Origin: Sphingomonas sp. GC_Shp_5
Lineage (GTDB): Bacteria; Pseudomonadota; Alphaproteobacteria; Sphingomonadales; Sphingomonadaceae
Reading direction: 5' to 3'
Assembly (NCBI RefSeq): GCF_026540855.1
Contig: NZ_JALNUP010000008.1
Span: forward strand, 62,001 to 126,000
Length of the DNA: 64,000 nucleotides
The position numbers and the translations under genes are program-made. Below the pieces are notes generated by a model, which saw only the letters and a list, made by a program, of their open reading frames with translations, did not search any database and was not told where the DNA came from. This document shows, piece by piece, positions 19,525-30,470 of this stretch (its first letter is position 1; the number at the start of each line of letters is the position of its first letter).

Positions 19525-19616
19525 CGTCATGCTGAACTTGGTTCAGTATCCACGGCCAGACCATTCCGCTTGGCGCAGCGCCGTGTGATGAATCCTGAAA
19601 CGAGTTCAGGGTGACG
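19525..19616. repeat. Intergenic inverted repeat, sphingomonad-type
   Basis: Arms 19525-19549 and 19592-19616, about 20 of 25 positions complementary, core CTGAAC..GTTCAG, separated by about 42 bp. I recognise the GTCA-CTGAACT-G-TTCAG theme as one scattered through sphingomonad genomes. It lies in the gap between the GH51 and M28 genes and could also work as a transcript-end structure. Confidence 0.6.
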
Positions 19617-19695
19617 GTCACCCGTTGCAACAATCCGCATTGCGTCCCGGCGCCGCCCGGCGCACCTTCCGCTCACCACGACCGGAAGGACCCGC

Positions 19696-21354
<1,659 letters not shown>

Positions 21355-21373
21355 GGCGCGGCCGCGTCTCCCC

Positions 21374-21437
21374 CCGTTCGTGCCGAGCCCGTCGAAGCAG
21401 CATGCGACCCATGCCCTCGACAGGCTCAGGGCGAAGG
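21374..21437. repeat. Second intergenic inverted repeat, different family
   Basis: Arms near 21374-21398 and 21413-21437, with the theme TTCG-GAGCC-GTCGA, mostly complementary. It lies between the convergent M28 and DUF885 genes. This is the GAGCxxGTCGA-type repeat common between genes in sphingomonads, from memory; it may double as a bidirectional terminator. Confidence 0.6.
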
Positions 21438-21465
21438 AGGGGTAGGTTGCGATGCCCCTGTCTGC

Positions 21466-23283
21466 TTACCCCAGCAGCACCTTGGTCCGACGCTCCACCA
21501 CCTCTTCCATCACCGTCAGCGGCATCGCGCCGTCCTTCAGCACCTCGTGGAACCACTTGAGGTCGAACCGGCTGCCGAGCGCCGCCTGCGCCTTGGCGCG
21601 CGCACGGGTCCAGGCCATGTGGCCGACCTTGTACGAACAGGCCTGGCCGGGCTGGGTGCAGTAACGCTCCACCTCGCGCTGCGAACGCGCCTGGGCGAAG
21701 CCGGTGGTGTCGACCAGATATTGCGTCGCTTTCTCGCGGCTCCACTGCTTGGTGTGGATGCCGGTATCGATCACCAGCCGCGCAGCGCGGAACAGGAACG
21801 ACTGGAGATAGCCTGCCCGCTCCAGTGGCGACAGATAGGCGCCGAGCTCGTCGGCGAGCTGCTCGGCATAGAGCGCCCAGCCCTCGGTATAGGCGCCGAA
21901 GAAGCCGACCTTGCGCAGCGTCGGAATATCGCGCGAGCCCTGCGCGATGCTGATCTGGAGGTGATGCCCCGGCACGCCTTCGTGATGGGTCAGCGAGGGC
22001 AGACTGTACTTGGGCCAGTCGCCGACATCCTTGAGGTTGATGAAGTAGATAGCGGGGCGCGACCCATCCAGCGCGGCGCGCTTGTAATAGCCGTTGGAAG
22101 CGCCGTCCTGAATCTCCACCGGCACCGCGCGGATCTCTAGCGGCGCGCTCGGCACGCTCGCAAAGGCCTGGGGCAGCTTGGCGTACATCCGCTTGATGCC
22201 GTCGTTGAGCGAGGCGATCAGCGCCACGCGACCGGCGGCAGTATCCGGAAACAGCTGGTCGGGGCTCTTGTTGAGCACGGTCAGCCGCTCGCCGACACTG
22301 CCTTGCTTCATCCCCTGGCTGCGCAGGATGGTGTCAAGCTCGGCGGTGATCGAGGCGACCTGCTCCAGCCCCATCCGGTGCACCTCGTCAGGCGTGTAGT
22401 TGGTGGTGGTCGCCTGGGCGAGCGCGGCGGCGTAGATCGCCTCGCCCTGCGGCAGGCGCCACACGCCGGCGCCGGGCTTGATCTTGCCGCGCAGCTCCTT
22501 GACCAGCGCGATCTGCCGGTCGAGCGCCGGATAGACGCGGGTCTCGACGATCTGCGCGGCCGGCGTCGCCCAATCGCCGGCGATCCCCCGGGCGGCGGCG
22601 CGGGTCACCAGCGAGCGCACCAGATTGCTCTCGGCGGCCGGCGTGGCGCGCAACCGCTGCATCTGGCCAAGGGTAAGATCGAGCGCGAAATCGGGCGCGA
22701 TGATCCCGCGCGTCGCCTGGTCGCGCTGCACGACCGTATCCTGGTCGAGCACCGTGGCAAACGCGCCGAGCCGCGCCAGATAGGCGTCGGCGTCCGCCTT
22801 GGTGGCGATGACATGGGCGTCGTTGAGGAAATCGGGCACGCTGTAATAGGCGCCGCCCTGCTGGAAGATGCGATACGGCCGAATCACCGAATCGAGCCCG
22901 AACCGCTCGGGCGCGATCGTCTGCTGGCGCAGCGAATAGAGCACGATCTCGCGGTTGAGAGCCGCCGGCGCAGTGAGCCCCGCGGTGGGGAAGCGCTCGA
23001 GCTCGCCGAGCCAGCGCTTGGTCGCGGCGAGATCCTCCTGGCGGCCCTTGTCGGACGCATCGCTGAGCTTGCTCTTCGCCGCGGCGCGCGCGCCCTTGTC
23101 GAAGCCGAGCGAGGTGGCGAATTCGGGCGAGCGATCGATGCTGTCGTCGAAGATCCGGTCGAACAGCGCGTTGAGCCGGCCATCGGGACTCGAGGCGAGC
23201 GCCTGCGCCGCGCCCGGTGCCGCCCGCAGCCCCGCGATGACCGCGGCCGCGGTGGCCGAACCGATGAAGTTGCGCCGATCCAT
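21466..23283 (-). CDS. DUF885 family secreted metallohydrolase
   Basis: 605-residue protein with a Tat-like signal (MDRRNFIGSATAAAVIAGL). The family is predicted to be zinc peptidases; the core motif HEGVPGHH is at residues 434-441, followed by a downstream glutamate in GAYTEGWALYAEQLADELG. Length and motif order are normal for DUF885. GGGGGA sits before the ATG. It follows phoD by 68 bp on the same strand and could be read from the same promoter, although the functions differ. Substrate is unknown; peptides are the best guess. Confidence 0.85.
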   Translation of the reverse strand: MDRRNFIGSATAAAVIAGLRAAPGAAQALASSPDGRLNALFDRIFDDSIDRSPEFATSLGFDKGARAAAKSKLSDASDKGRQEDLAATKRWLGELERFPTAGLTAPAALNREIVLYSLRQQTIAPERFGLDSVIRPYRIFQQGGAYYSVPDFLNDAHVIATKADADAYLARLGAFATVLDQDTVVQRDQATRGIIAPDFALDLTLGQMQRLRATPAAESNLVRSLVTRAAARGIAGDWATPAAQIVETRVYPALDRQIALVKELRGKIKPGAGVWRLPQGEAIYAAALAQATTTNYTPDEVHRMGLEQVASITAELDTILRSQGMKQGSVGERLTVLNKSPDQLFPDTAAGRVALIASLNDGIKRMYAKLPQAFASVPSAPLEIRAVPVEIQDGASNGYYKRAALDGSRPAIYFINLKDVGDWPKYSLPSLTHHEGVPGHHLQISIAQGSRDIPTLRKVGFFGAYTEGWALYAEQLADELGAYLSPLERAGYLQSFLFRAARLVIDTGIHTKQWSREKATQYLVDTTGFAQARSQREVERYCTQPGQACSYKVGHMAWTRARAKAQAALGSRFDLKWFHEVLKDGAMPLTVMEEVVERRTKVLLG

Positions 23284-23351
23284 GTCATGTCCCCCGTGAT
23301 GTCGAATGGGATCAGTCTGCCGCGAGGACTGCCGGAACGCCAGGCAAGAAC

Positions 23352-25022
23352 TCAGGTCAGCTCCTCCAGCGGCTGCAGCCGGTCCCCACCCGCTACCGCC
23401 CGAAAGCGTTTGGCGCTCGCGGTTTGATACGGTTTGGCGAGGATCGTCGAGACGGTGCGGAAATCGCCTACCGCCTGCTCGGGCGTCAGCGTCAGCAGCA
23501 GGAAGCCTTTGCGATCCTGGTCGCAGAAGCGGACCTCGCCCTTGTTGGCATCGGCAATCAAGGTGCCGATCCCGGGCAGCAGCGAGCCATAGGACGGGCT
23601 GGTGATCGCGGTGCAGCCGAATTCGGCGGCGACCAGCTGGCCGGACTCGTCATGGAGGTCGTTCGCCCAGGCGGCATGGCTGTCCCCCGACAGCACGATC
23701 GGCCGCGATTTTGCCCGGCGGAACGCCGCGTAGAGCCGCTCGCGCGCCGCCGGATAGCCGTCCCAGCTATCGAAGTTGAACGGTAGCCCGGCGCGATAGG
23801 AGGCCGCCGCCGTGGCGATCCGGGTGCGATACGTCGGTGGCATCTTGGCGATGACGGCGGCGTAGCGGTCCGGGCCCAATTGGCGCTCGAGATCGGGGCC
23901 GGCGACCTTCGCCATCACCACCTGGTTGCCGAGCACCTGCCACGGTTTGCCGGCCGTGACCGAGGCCGCCATCGTCCGTTCCACCCAGGCAAGCTGCGCC
24001 GGCCCGAGCAGCTCGCGGCCCGGCTGCGCCCGTTCCGCCATCATCGGCGCATACTCCGCCGGTTCGATGCCTTCGCCCTTGGAGGCGACCTGCTGGCTGC
24101 GCGCGAGCAGCCGCGTCTCGACCATCACCAGCGTCGCCAGGTTGCCGAACTCGAAGCTGCGGTTGATCGCCTCCCAGGGCTGGCCGGGCTTGGGATCGCG
24201 GATCGGCATCCATTCGAAATAGGCCTGCATCGCCGCCGCCTTGCGCTTGTTCCAGTCGCCCTCGGTCTTGGGGTCGTGGTTCTCGGCGCCGTGCATCCAA
24301 TCGTCATTGGCGACCTCGTGGTCGTCCCAGACGCAGATGAAGGCGGCGCGGGCGTGGGCGGCCTGCATGTCCATATCGCGCTTAACCTGGGCGTGGCGCA
24401 GCCGATAATCGGCGAGGCTGACGATTTCATGCGCGGGTTCGACGATCCGGCCGATCTTCTTGGCGATATCGGCGCCATAGCCGTCGGCGCCATATTCGTA
24501 AATGTAATCACCGAGGTGGAGCACGGCGTCGAGCCGCTCCAGCCGCGCGATCGCGTCATAGGCGTTGAACAGCCCACCGGCGTAGAGCTGGCACGACACC
24601 ACCGCCATCACCACGTCCGCCACCGCGCCGCGCGGCAGAGTGCCAAACCGCCCGACCGGCGAGCGGGTGCCGTCCGCCGCCGCGAACCAATAGCTGTAAT
24701 CGTGGCCTGGCTTCAGCCCGCCGACCTCCACCTTGGCGGTAAAGTCGCGCGCGCCGCGCGCCAGCGCCTTGCCGGTGCGGATCGGCGTGCCGCCGGTGAG
24801 TTCGGCGACATGCCAGCTGAGCGGCAGATCGCCGGCGAAGCCGGCATCGGCCGGCGTGGCGCGGGTCCACAGGATCGCCCCGGCTGCCGAGGGATCGCCG
24901 CTCGCCACGCCATGCGCGAAGCTGACCGCCTGGGCGTCGGCACCGATCGCCGCGGTCGCCGGCAGGCTCAAGGTGGCGCCCGCACCGATCAGGGTCAGAG
25001 CGTCGCGGCGATTGATTGGCAT
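23352..25022 (-). CDS. phoD: Alkaline phosphatase D / phosphodiesterase
   Basis: Tat-exported metallophosphatase of 556 residues acting on phosphate mono- and diesters in the periplasm. N-terminus INRRDALTLIGAGATLSL is a Tat signal. After a small beta-sandwich domain (about 35-125), the metal-site motifs appear: VLHLGDYIYEYG, IWDDHEVANDDW (with the conserved NDDW) and VLSGDSHAAWANDL. The ATG at 25022 has AGGAAA upstream; I dropped 30 upstream codons. It is divergent from a TonB receptor and close to a PhoX-type gene, with a possible Pho box in the shared promoter region. Confidence 0.9.
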   Translation of the reverse strand: MPINRRDALTLIGAGATLSLPATAAIGADAQAVSFAHGVASGDPSAAGAILWTRATPADAGFAGDLPLSWHVAELTGGTPIRTGKALARGARDFTAKVEVGGLKPGHDYSYWFAAADGTRSPVGRFGTLPRGAVADVVMAVVSCQLYAGGLFNAYDAIARLERLDAVLHLGDYIYEYGADGYGADIAKKIGRIVEPAHEIVSLADYRLRHAQVKRDMDMQAAHARAAFICVWDDHEVANDDWMHGAENHDPKTEGDWNKRKAAAMQAYFEWMPIRDPKPGQPWEAINRSFEFGNLATLVMVETRLLARSQQVASKGEGIEPAEYAPMMAERAQPGRELLGPAQLAWVERTMAASVTAGKPWQVLGNQVVMAKVAGPDLERQLGPDRYAAVIAKMPPTYRTRIATAAASYRAGLPFNFDSWDGYPAARERLYAAFRRAKSRPIVLSGDSHAAWANDLHDESGQLVAAEFGCTAITSPSYGSLLPGIGTLIADANKGEVRFCDQDRKGFLLLTLTPEQAVGDFRTVSTILAKPYQTASAKRFRAVAGGDRLQPLEELT

Positions 25023-25084
25023 AAGGGTTTCCTGTGGCGGTTCACCGCCTGCTACCCTCGCCTGGCGACAGTTCCGTGGCAGTC

Positions 25085-25112
25085 CTGTCACGCAACATGA
25101 CACGCATGTCAT
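25085..25112. promoter_or_regulatory. Candidate Pho box between phoD and the TonB receptor
   Basis: CTGTCAC (25085), CATGACA (25096) and TGTCATC (25107) are spaced at 11-bp intervals, the repeat period PhoB uses. The first and third approach the CTGTCAT half-site; the middle one reads as its inverse. Related units GCGACAG and GTGGCAG lie just before. Placement between phosphatase genes is what raises it above chance. Confidence 0.4.
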
Positions 25113-25184
25113 CTATCGTTCATGGTTCCGACGTTGAAACGTCACCGGCCCCGCTTAGTCCCCGCCGCAACAACGGGGGATTTC

Positions 25185-27584
25185 ATGACGACGATTCTGA
25201 CGCGGCTGCTGCTCGCGACGCTGGCGACCACCTGCTCGACGACCGCGCTGGCCCAGGCCACGGTGCAGCCGAGCGAACGCGACCAGGCGGCGATCGACGA
25301 CAATGACATCATCGTCACCGCGCAGAAGCGCGAGCAGCGGATCGAGGACGTGCCGGTCACCGTCACCGCGCTCAGCGGCGCGCGGATGGCCGACATCGGC
25401 ATTTCCGAACTCGACGAGGTCGCGCAGTTCATCCCCGGCCTCCAGGTCCAGGAGCAGAGCGCCAACAACCCAGGCTTCGTGATCCGCGGCATCACCTCGG
25501 ATAACGGCTCGTCGCAGCAGGGCGCGCGCGTCACGCTCTACTACAACGGCATCGACATCAGCCGTTCGCGCGGCGCGTGGCAGGATCTCTACGATCTTGA
25601 GCGGATCGAGGTGGTTAAGGGCCCGCAGGCGACGCTGTTCGGCACCGCCGCGGCGGTCGGCGCGGTCAGCCTGATCTCGGCGCGGCCGGTGCCCGGCACC
25701 GCCGCCGGAGTCGACGCGTCCTACGGCAATTACAACCGCGCCCAGGTATCGGGCTTCATCAACGCCGGCAACGACGTGCTCGCCGGGCGCCTCGCGTTCG
25801 CCTACAAATATCGCGACGGCTATGTCCGCAACATCGCCGGCGATCCCAAGGTCCCGAACCAGAACCAGGGCGGCGTCGACCAGGACGATCTCAACGGCCA
25901 GGACCAGCGCGGCATCCGCGGCTCGCTGCGCTGGCGCCCCAGCCCCAGCCTCACCGCCGATCTGGTCCTCACCTATGACGGCCAGCGCAACCCCGGCACC
26001 GCGTTCAAGAGCCGCGCCTTCGCGCCCACCGGTGGCCAGACCGGCGACTATGGCTATGCCGAACTCTCCGGCTCGCCCTACAGCAACGCCGTGCTCGGCG
26101 CCCGCAAGCTGGGGCTCGACCGCAACGTCTATGACGCCAATCTGACGCTGAGCTGGGATATCGGCCCCGGGGTCACCTTCACCACCGTCAACGGCTATCG
26201 CCGCTTCGACGCGCTGGAGATCTTCGACGCCGACGGCGGCCCTGCCGCCTATCTCGAATTCGCCGAGGACGCGAAGGGCGATCAGTGGAGCCACGAGAGC
26301 CGCTTCGCCTTCGACGGCCCCACATATCGCGCGTCGTTCGGCTGGAACGCCTTCTTCGAAAACGGTTTCCAGCGCGTGCCCTTCGCCACCGAGGAAGGCA
26401 CCTATCTCGCCTGCTCGGTCACCGCCGCCTATGCGCCGATCCGCACCGCGCTCAACGCCGCCGGCATTCCGACCGGCCCCGCTTGCGTCGCCGCCAACGG
26501 CACGGTCCCGGCAACCCGCGCCACCGCGGTGCTCAGCCGCGGCGCGCTGACCGCGGTGCCTTATCGGTCCGAGTTCACCAACTATGGCAACAACGATACC
26601 TATTCGGTGTTCGCCGACGCCACCTGGATCCCGGTGCCGCAGCTCGAGCTGACCGCCGGCGCGCGCGTGCTGATGGAGGATCGCCTATCGGGCTATTCGT
26701 CGATCCAGCCGAATTCGCAGCTGCTCGCCGCGCTCGGCATCCGCACCAGCCTGCTCGGAACCGCCAACACCAACGGCAACAAGTTCGTCGCCGAGAAGAG
26801 CTACACCGCGGTGCTGCCGCGCTTCAACGCGCTGTTCAAGCTGACCGACGCCGTCAACCTCTATGCCACGATCAGCAAGGGCCGCCGCTCGCCGGTGGTC
26901 CAGCTCACCGCGCAGGCGACGGCGTTCGGCGTCGGCCCGAACCTGCAGCAGGTGCCCGAGGAGAATGTCTGGAACTACGAGGGCGGCGTGAAGGGCCGGG
27001 TGGGGCCGTTCAGCGGCGCCGCTTCGGTGTTCTACCAGGTCTATGACGGCTTCCAGGTTTCGGTGACCCAGCCCAACGGCAGCGCGCTGACCCAGAGCGC
27101 CGGCTCGGCCAAGAACGTCGGCGTCGAGCTCGAGGGCAATCTCAAGCTCGCCGAGTATCTCTCGCTGTTCGGCAGCTTCGCCTATCTCGATGGCGGGATC
27201 GCACGCAATTCGAGCTTCACCTCGGCCTATGCCGGCGCCCGCTTCCGCCTCCAGCCCGATACCACCGCCGCCGGCGGCGCGATGCTGCGGCTACCGGTGG
27301 GGGCAGCGACAATCTATGCGACGCCATCGGTCACCTACCGCTCCAAGGTGTTCTTCGAGCTGCCCAACAGCGAGGCGATCAGCCAGGACGGCTATACGCT
27401 GGTCAACATCCGCGCCGGCCTCGAGTTCGCCGACGGCCGCTACAGCGTCGGCGGCTTCGCCCGCAACGTCACCAACAAGCGCTATCTGATCGACGCCGGC
27501 AACACCGGAGGCGGCTTCGGCGTGCCGACCTACATCGCCGGCGAACCGCGCTTCTACGGCGTCGAGCTCGGCGCCAAATTCTGA
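25185..27584 (+). CDS. TonB-dependent receptor between PhoD and PhoX genes
   Basis: Outer-membrane receptor, 799 residues. It has a Sec signal ending TALAQA, the TonB box DNDIIVTAQKRE (about residues 35-46), a plug with EVVKGPQATLFGTAAAVGAVSLI, and a barrel ending in YGVELGAKF. It belongs to the IIVTAQKRE group that is greatly expanded in sphingomonads, so sequence alone does not give the cargo. Position between two phosphatases and behind a possible Pho box suggests uptake of an organic phosphate or a phosphatase product. GGGGGA precedes the ATG at 25185. The next gene, phoX-like, follows 76 bp later on the same strand. Confidence 0.88.
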   Translation: MTTILTRLLLATLATTCSTTALAQATVQPSERDQAAIDDNDIIVTAQKREQRIEDVPVTVTALSGARMADIGISELDEVAQFIPGLQVQEQSANNPGFVIRGITSDNGSSQQGARVTLYYNGIDISRSRGAWQDLYDLERIEVVKGPQATLFGTAAAVGAVSLISARPVPGTAAGVDASYGNYNRAQVSGFINAGNDVLAGRLAFAYKYRDGYVRNIAGDPKVPNQNQGGVDQDDLNGQDQRGIRGSLRWRPSPSLTADLVLTYDGQRNPGTAFKSRAFAPTGGQTGDYGYAELSGSPYSNAVLGARKLGLDRNVYDANLTLSWDIGPGVTFTTVNGYRRFDALEIFDADGGPAAYLEFAEDAKGDQWSHESRFAFDGPTYRASFGWNAFFENGFQRVPFATEEGTYLACSVTAAYAPIRTALNAAGIPTGPACVAANGTVPATRATAVLSRGALTAVPYRSEFTNYGNNDTYSVFADATWIPVPQLELTAGARVLMEDRLSGYSSIQPNSQLLAALGIRTSLLGTANTNGNKFVAEKSYTAVLPRFNALFKLTDAVNLYATISKGRRSPVVQLTAQATAFGVGPNLQQVPEENVWNYEGGVKGRVGPFSGAASVFYQVYDGFQVSVTQPNGSALTQSAGSAKNVGVELEGNLKLAEYLSLFGSFAYLDGGIARNSSFTSAYAGARFRLQPDTTAAGGAMLRLPVGAATIYATPSVTYRSKVFFELPNSEAISQDGYTLVNIRAGLEFADGRYSVGGFARNVTNKRYLIDAGNTGGGFGVPTYIAGEPRFYGVELGAKF

Positions 27585-27660
27585 TCAATCGGGCGGGTTC
27601 GCCCGCCCTCCTGTGCACTGCCGCGGCCATTGGGAGCCGCTTCTTCCGGGGGGATTACTC

Positions 27661-30141
27661 ATGACGATCGACACGACGGGCATCGCCGGCGGTTATAGCG
27701 ACGGCGACATCGACACCAATCCGAGCGCCAACCCGCACCTCAACGACCTGATCGCGACCCGCTATTCGCGCCGCCAGACGCTGATGGGCGGCCTTTCCGC
27801 GGCGACCGCGGCAGTGTTCGGCGGCATGCTGTTGACCGCCTGCGGCAATGACGATGACGGCTCCAGCCCGGTGCAGGTGACCGCCGGCACCAGCGGCAGC
27901 GCCGCCGCCGGCCGCGTCGTCACCCTCACCGGCTCGGCGATCGGCCAGGTTGACAGCGTCGCCTGGACCCAGACCTCGGGCCCCGCGGTCACGCTCACCG
28001 GTGCGACCACGACCACCGCGACCTTCGTCGTGCCGGGCGTCGCCGCCGGTACCGTGCTCGGCTTCCTGTTCACTGCCAACAGCGGCGGCAAGGCCACCAC
28101 CGCGACCGCCACCATCACCGTCGGTGCCGCCTCGCTGGGCTTCACCGCGGTGGCCAAGAGCCTCGCCGACGCTGTCTCGGTGCCGGCGGGCTATGCCGTC
28201 ACCGTGCTGTACCGCCTGGGCGATCCGATCGCGAGCGGGGTCGCCGCTTATGCCAATGACGGTAGCGACACGACCTTCTCCAAGCGTGCCGGCGATCATC
28301 ATGACGGGATGAGCTATTTCGGCCTGTCCGCCGCCGGCGCGCCCGACGCCAACGGCAACACGCGCGGGCTGCTGGTGCTCAACCATGAGAACATTACCCA
28401 GCGCTATCTCCACCCCGCCGGGCCGACCACGGTGGCGGGCGCCCGCCCCGAGGCCGAGGCGCTGAAGGAGATGGAATGCCACGGCGTCTCGGTGATCGAG
28501 ATCAACCGCGCCGCGGCGTGGAGCTACGCCCCAACCTCGTCATTCAACCGCCGGATCACACCGCTGACGCCGATGAGCTTCTCTGGCCCGGTGCGCGGCG
28601 ATGCCAGCCTCAAGACCCGCTATTCGCCCGATGGCACCGCCGGCCGCGGCACCATCAACAATTGCGCCAACGGCACCATGCCGTGGAACACCTACCTCAC
28701 CAACGAAGAGAATTGGGTGGGCTATTTCCGCCGCGACACCGGCGACGCGGCGCGGCGCGCGGCGACCGGCACGGTCGGCACCAAGGCGAATATCTCGCTG
28801 ACGCGCTATGGCCGTAGCGAGGGCGGCGCCGGCAATTACGGCTGGTCCACCGTCACGCCCGCGGATGCGACCAGCACCGCTTATGCGCGCTGGAACATCA
28901 CCGCCCAGGCGACCGCGCCAGCCGATGGCACGGGCGATTTCCGGAACGAGATCTTCCACTATGGCTGGGTGGTCGAGATCGATCCGTTCGATCCCGCCTC
29001 AACGCCGCGCAAGCGCACCGCGCTCGGCCGGATGAACCATGAGGGCTGCCAGGTCGGGCGCACCATCGCAGGCGTCCGCCCCGCCTTCTACATGGGCGAC
29101 GACGCCCAAAACGAATATATCTACAAGTTCGTCTCCACCGCGGTGTGGGCGGCGGCGGATGCCACCAACGCCAATCGCCTCGCGATGGGCGACAAATATC
29201 TCGACGCCGGCACGCTCTATGTCGCCAAGCTCAACGCCGATGGCTCGGGCCAGTGGCTGCCGCTGGTGTTCGGCCAAGGTCCGCTGACCGCGGCCAATGC
29301 CACCTACCCGTTCGCCAGCCAGGCGGACGTGCTGATCAACGCCCGGCTCGCCGCCGACGTGCTTGGCGCCACCCGCATGGACCGGCCGGAATGGACCGCC
29401 GTCAACCCCGCGACCGGCGAGATGTATTGCACCCTCACCAACAACAGCTCGCGCACGGTGGCCAACACCGATGCCGCCAACCCGCGCGCCTATGTCGATC
29501 CCAAGACGCCGACCGGCTCGACCACCGGCAACGCCAACGGCCATGTCATCCGCCTGCGCGAAGCCGGCGACACCTCCGAGGCGACCAGCTTCACCTGGGA
29601 CATCTACGCCTTCGGCGCCGGCAGCGACCTTGATGCCGCCAACATCAACCTGTCGGGCCTCGATGCGACCAACGACTTCTCCTCGCCCGACGGCCTGTGG
29701 TTCGGCCTGCCGAGCAACGCCTCGGGCACGATCACGCCGGTGATGTGGATCGAGACGGACGACGGCGCCTATACCGACGTCACCAACTGCATGCTGCTCG
29801 CGGCGATTCCCGGCACCGTCGGCGATGGCGGCACCAAGACCATCACCAACACGGTCGGCGCCGCTTCGGGGCAGGTGACCACCCGAATCGGCAAGGCGCC
29901 GGGCACCGCGCTGCGTCGCTTCCTGGTGGGCCCCAAGGAGTGCGAGATCACCGGCATCCATTCCACCCCCGATGGGCGCTCGCTGTTCGTCAATATCCAG
30001 CATCCGGGCGAGAATGGCGGCCCGGACAACATCACCAGCAGCTGGCCGGCCAATCAGGCCGGCGCCGTGACCACACCGGTGCGGCCGCGATCGGCGACGA
30101 TCGTGATCACCAAGACGGATGGCGGAGTGGTCGGCCTCTAA
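27661..30141 (+). CDS. PhoX/DUF839 phosphatase-like Tat lipoprotein with inserted Ig-like domain
   Basis: 826 residues. The N-terminus has a twin-arginine motif (SRRQTLMGG, R37-R38) and, at the end of the hydrophobic stretch, a lipobox LLTAC (C61), so it should be a Tat-exported lipoprotein. A Thr/Gly/Ala-rich Ig- or PKD-like domain covers about residues 70-175 (VTLTGSAIGQVDSVAWTQTSG). The remainder is the DUF839/PhoX propeller with VLNHENIT, RMNHEGCQVG, NEYIYKFVS and DGLWFGLPSN. Known PhoX enzymes use calcium and iron to cut phosphomonoesters. GGGGGGA precedes the ATG. The extra domain may hold the enzyme away from the membrane. Confidence 0.85.
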   Translation: MTIDTTGIAGGYSDGDIDTNPSANPHLNDLIATRYSRRQTLMGGLSAATAAVFGGMLLTACGNDDDGSSPVQVTAGTSGSAAAGRVVTLTGSAIGQVDSVAWTQTSGPAVTLTGATTTTATFVVPGVAAGTVLGFLFTANSGGKATTATATITVGAASLGFTAVAKSLADAVSVPAGYAVTVLYRLGDPIASGVAAYANDGSDTTFSKRAGDHHDGMSYFGLSAAGAPDANGNTRGLLVLNHENITQRYLHPAGPTTVAGARPEAEALKEMECHGVSVIEINRAAAWSYAPTSSFNRRITPLTPMSFSGPVRGDASLKTRYSPDGTAGRGTINNCANGTMPWNTYLTNEENWVGYFRRDTGDAARRAATGTVGTKANISLTRYGRSEGGAGNYGWSTVTPADATSTAYARWNITAQATAPADGTGDFRNEIFHYGWVVEIDPFDPASTPRKRTALGRMNHEGCQVGRTIAGVRPAFYMGDDAQNEYIYKFVSTAVWAAADATNANRLAMGDKYLDAGTLYVAKLNADGSGQWLPLVFGQGPLTAANATYPFASQADVLINARLAADVLGATRMDRPEWTAVNPATGEMYCTLTNNSSRTVANTDAANPRAYVDPKTPTGSTTGNANGHVIRLREAGDTSEATSFTWDIYAFGAGSDLDAANINLSGLDATNDFSSPDGLWFGLPSNASGTITPVMWIETDDGAYTDVTNCMLLAAIPGTVGDGGTKTITNTVGAASGQVTTRIGKAPGTALRRFLVGPKECEITGIHSTPDGRSLFVNIQHPGENGGPDNITSSWPANQAGAVTTPVRPRSATIVITKTDGGVVGL

Positions 30142-30183
30142 GGAGGCGGTATCCGCTGCGACAAATTGCGACAATATTTCCTT

Positions 30184-30212
30184 GCCCCGCCCGGCAACCA
30201 TGCCGGCGGGGC
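30184..30212 (+). terminator. Terminator after the PhoX-like gene
   Basis: GCCCCGCCCGGC (30184-30195) pairs with GCCGGCGGGGC (30202-30212), an 11-bp GC stem with one bulge, followed by TTGGTTGTTGG. Confidence 0.6.
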
Positions 30213-30256
30213 TTGGTTGTTGGGCCCGTCCCCTTCAACGAAGACAGGAAACGATC

Positions 30257-30421
30257 ATGACCCGTTCCACGACCATCGGCTCGCTCTGCGCAGCGCTCGC
30301 GGCCACCATGCTGGTGTCGGCGCCGGTCGCCGCCCGCCCTCACCATGACAAGCGCCAGGTGTGCAAGGTCCAGAACCATCACGGCAAGCACGTCCGCACC
30401 TGCCGCTGGGTGCGCCGCTAA
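30257..30421 (+). CDS. Small secreted His/Cys/basic peptide
   Basis: 54 residues: a signal peptide (GSLCAALAATMLVSAPVAA) then a mature part of about 28 residues rich in His, Arg and Lys, with two cysteines (HHDKRQVCKVQNHHGKHVR, then TCRWVRR). AGGAAA is well placed before the ATG. I know of similar short hypothetical exports in sphingomonads but no function. The four histidines and two cysteines could bind a metal; the charge could bind nucleic acid, lipid A or wall polymers. It is monocistronic, convergent with actP. Confidence 0.65.
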   Translation: MTRSTTIGSLCAALAATMLVSAPVAARPHHDKRQVCKVQNHHGKHVRTCRWVRR

Positions 30422-30470
30422 GCTGATCGGGGCTCCGAACGGATAGCCGCCCGGGGCCCGTCATGCGGCC

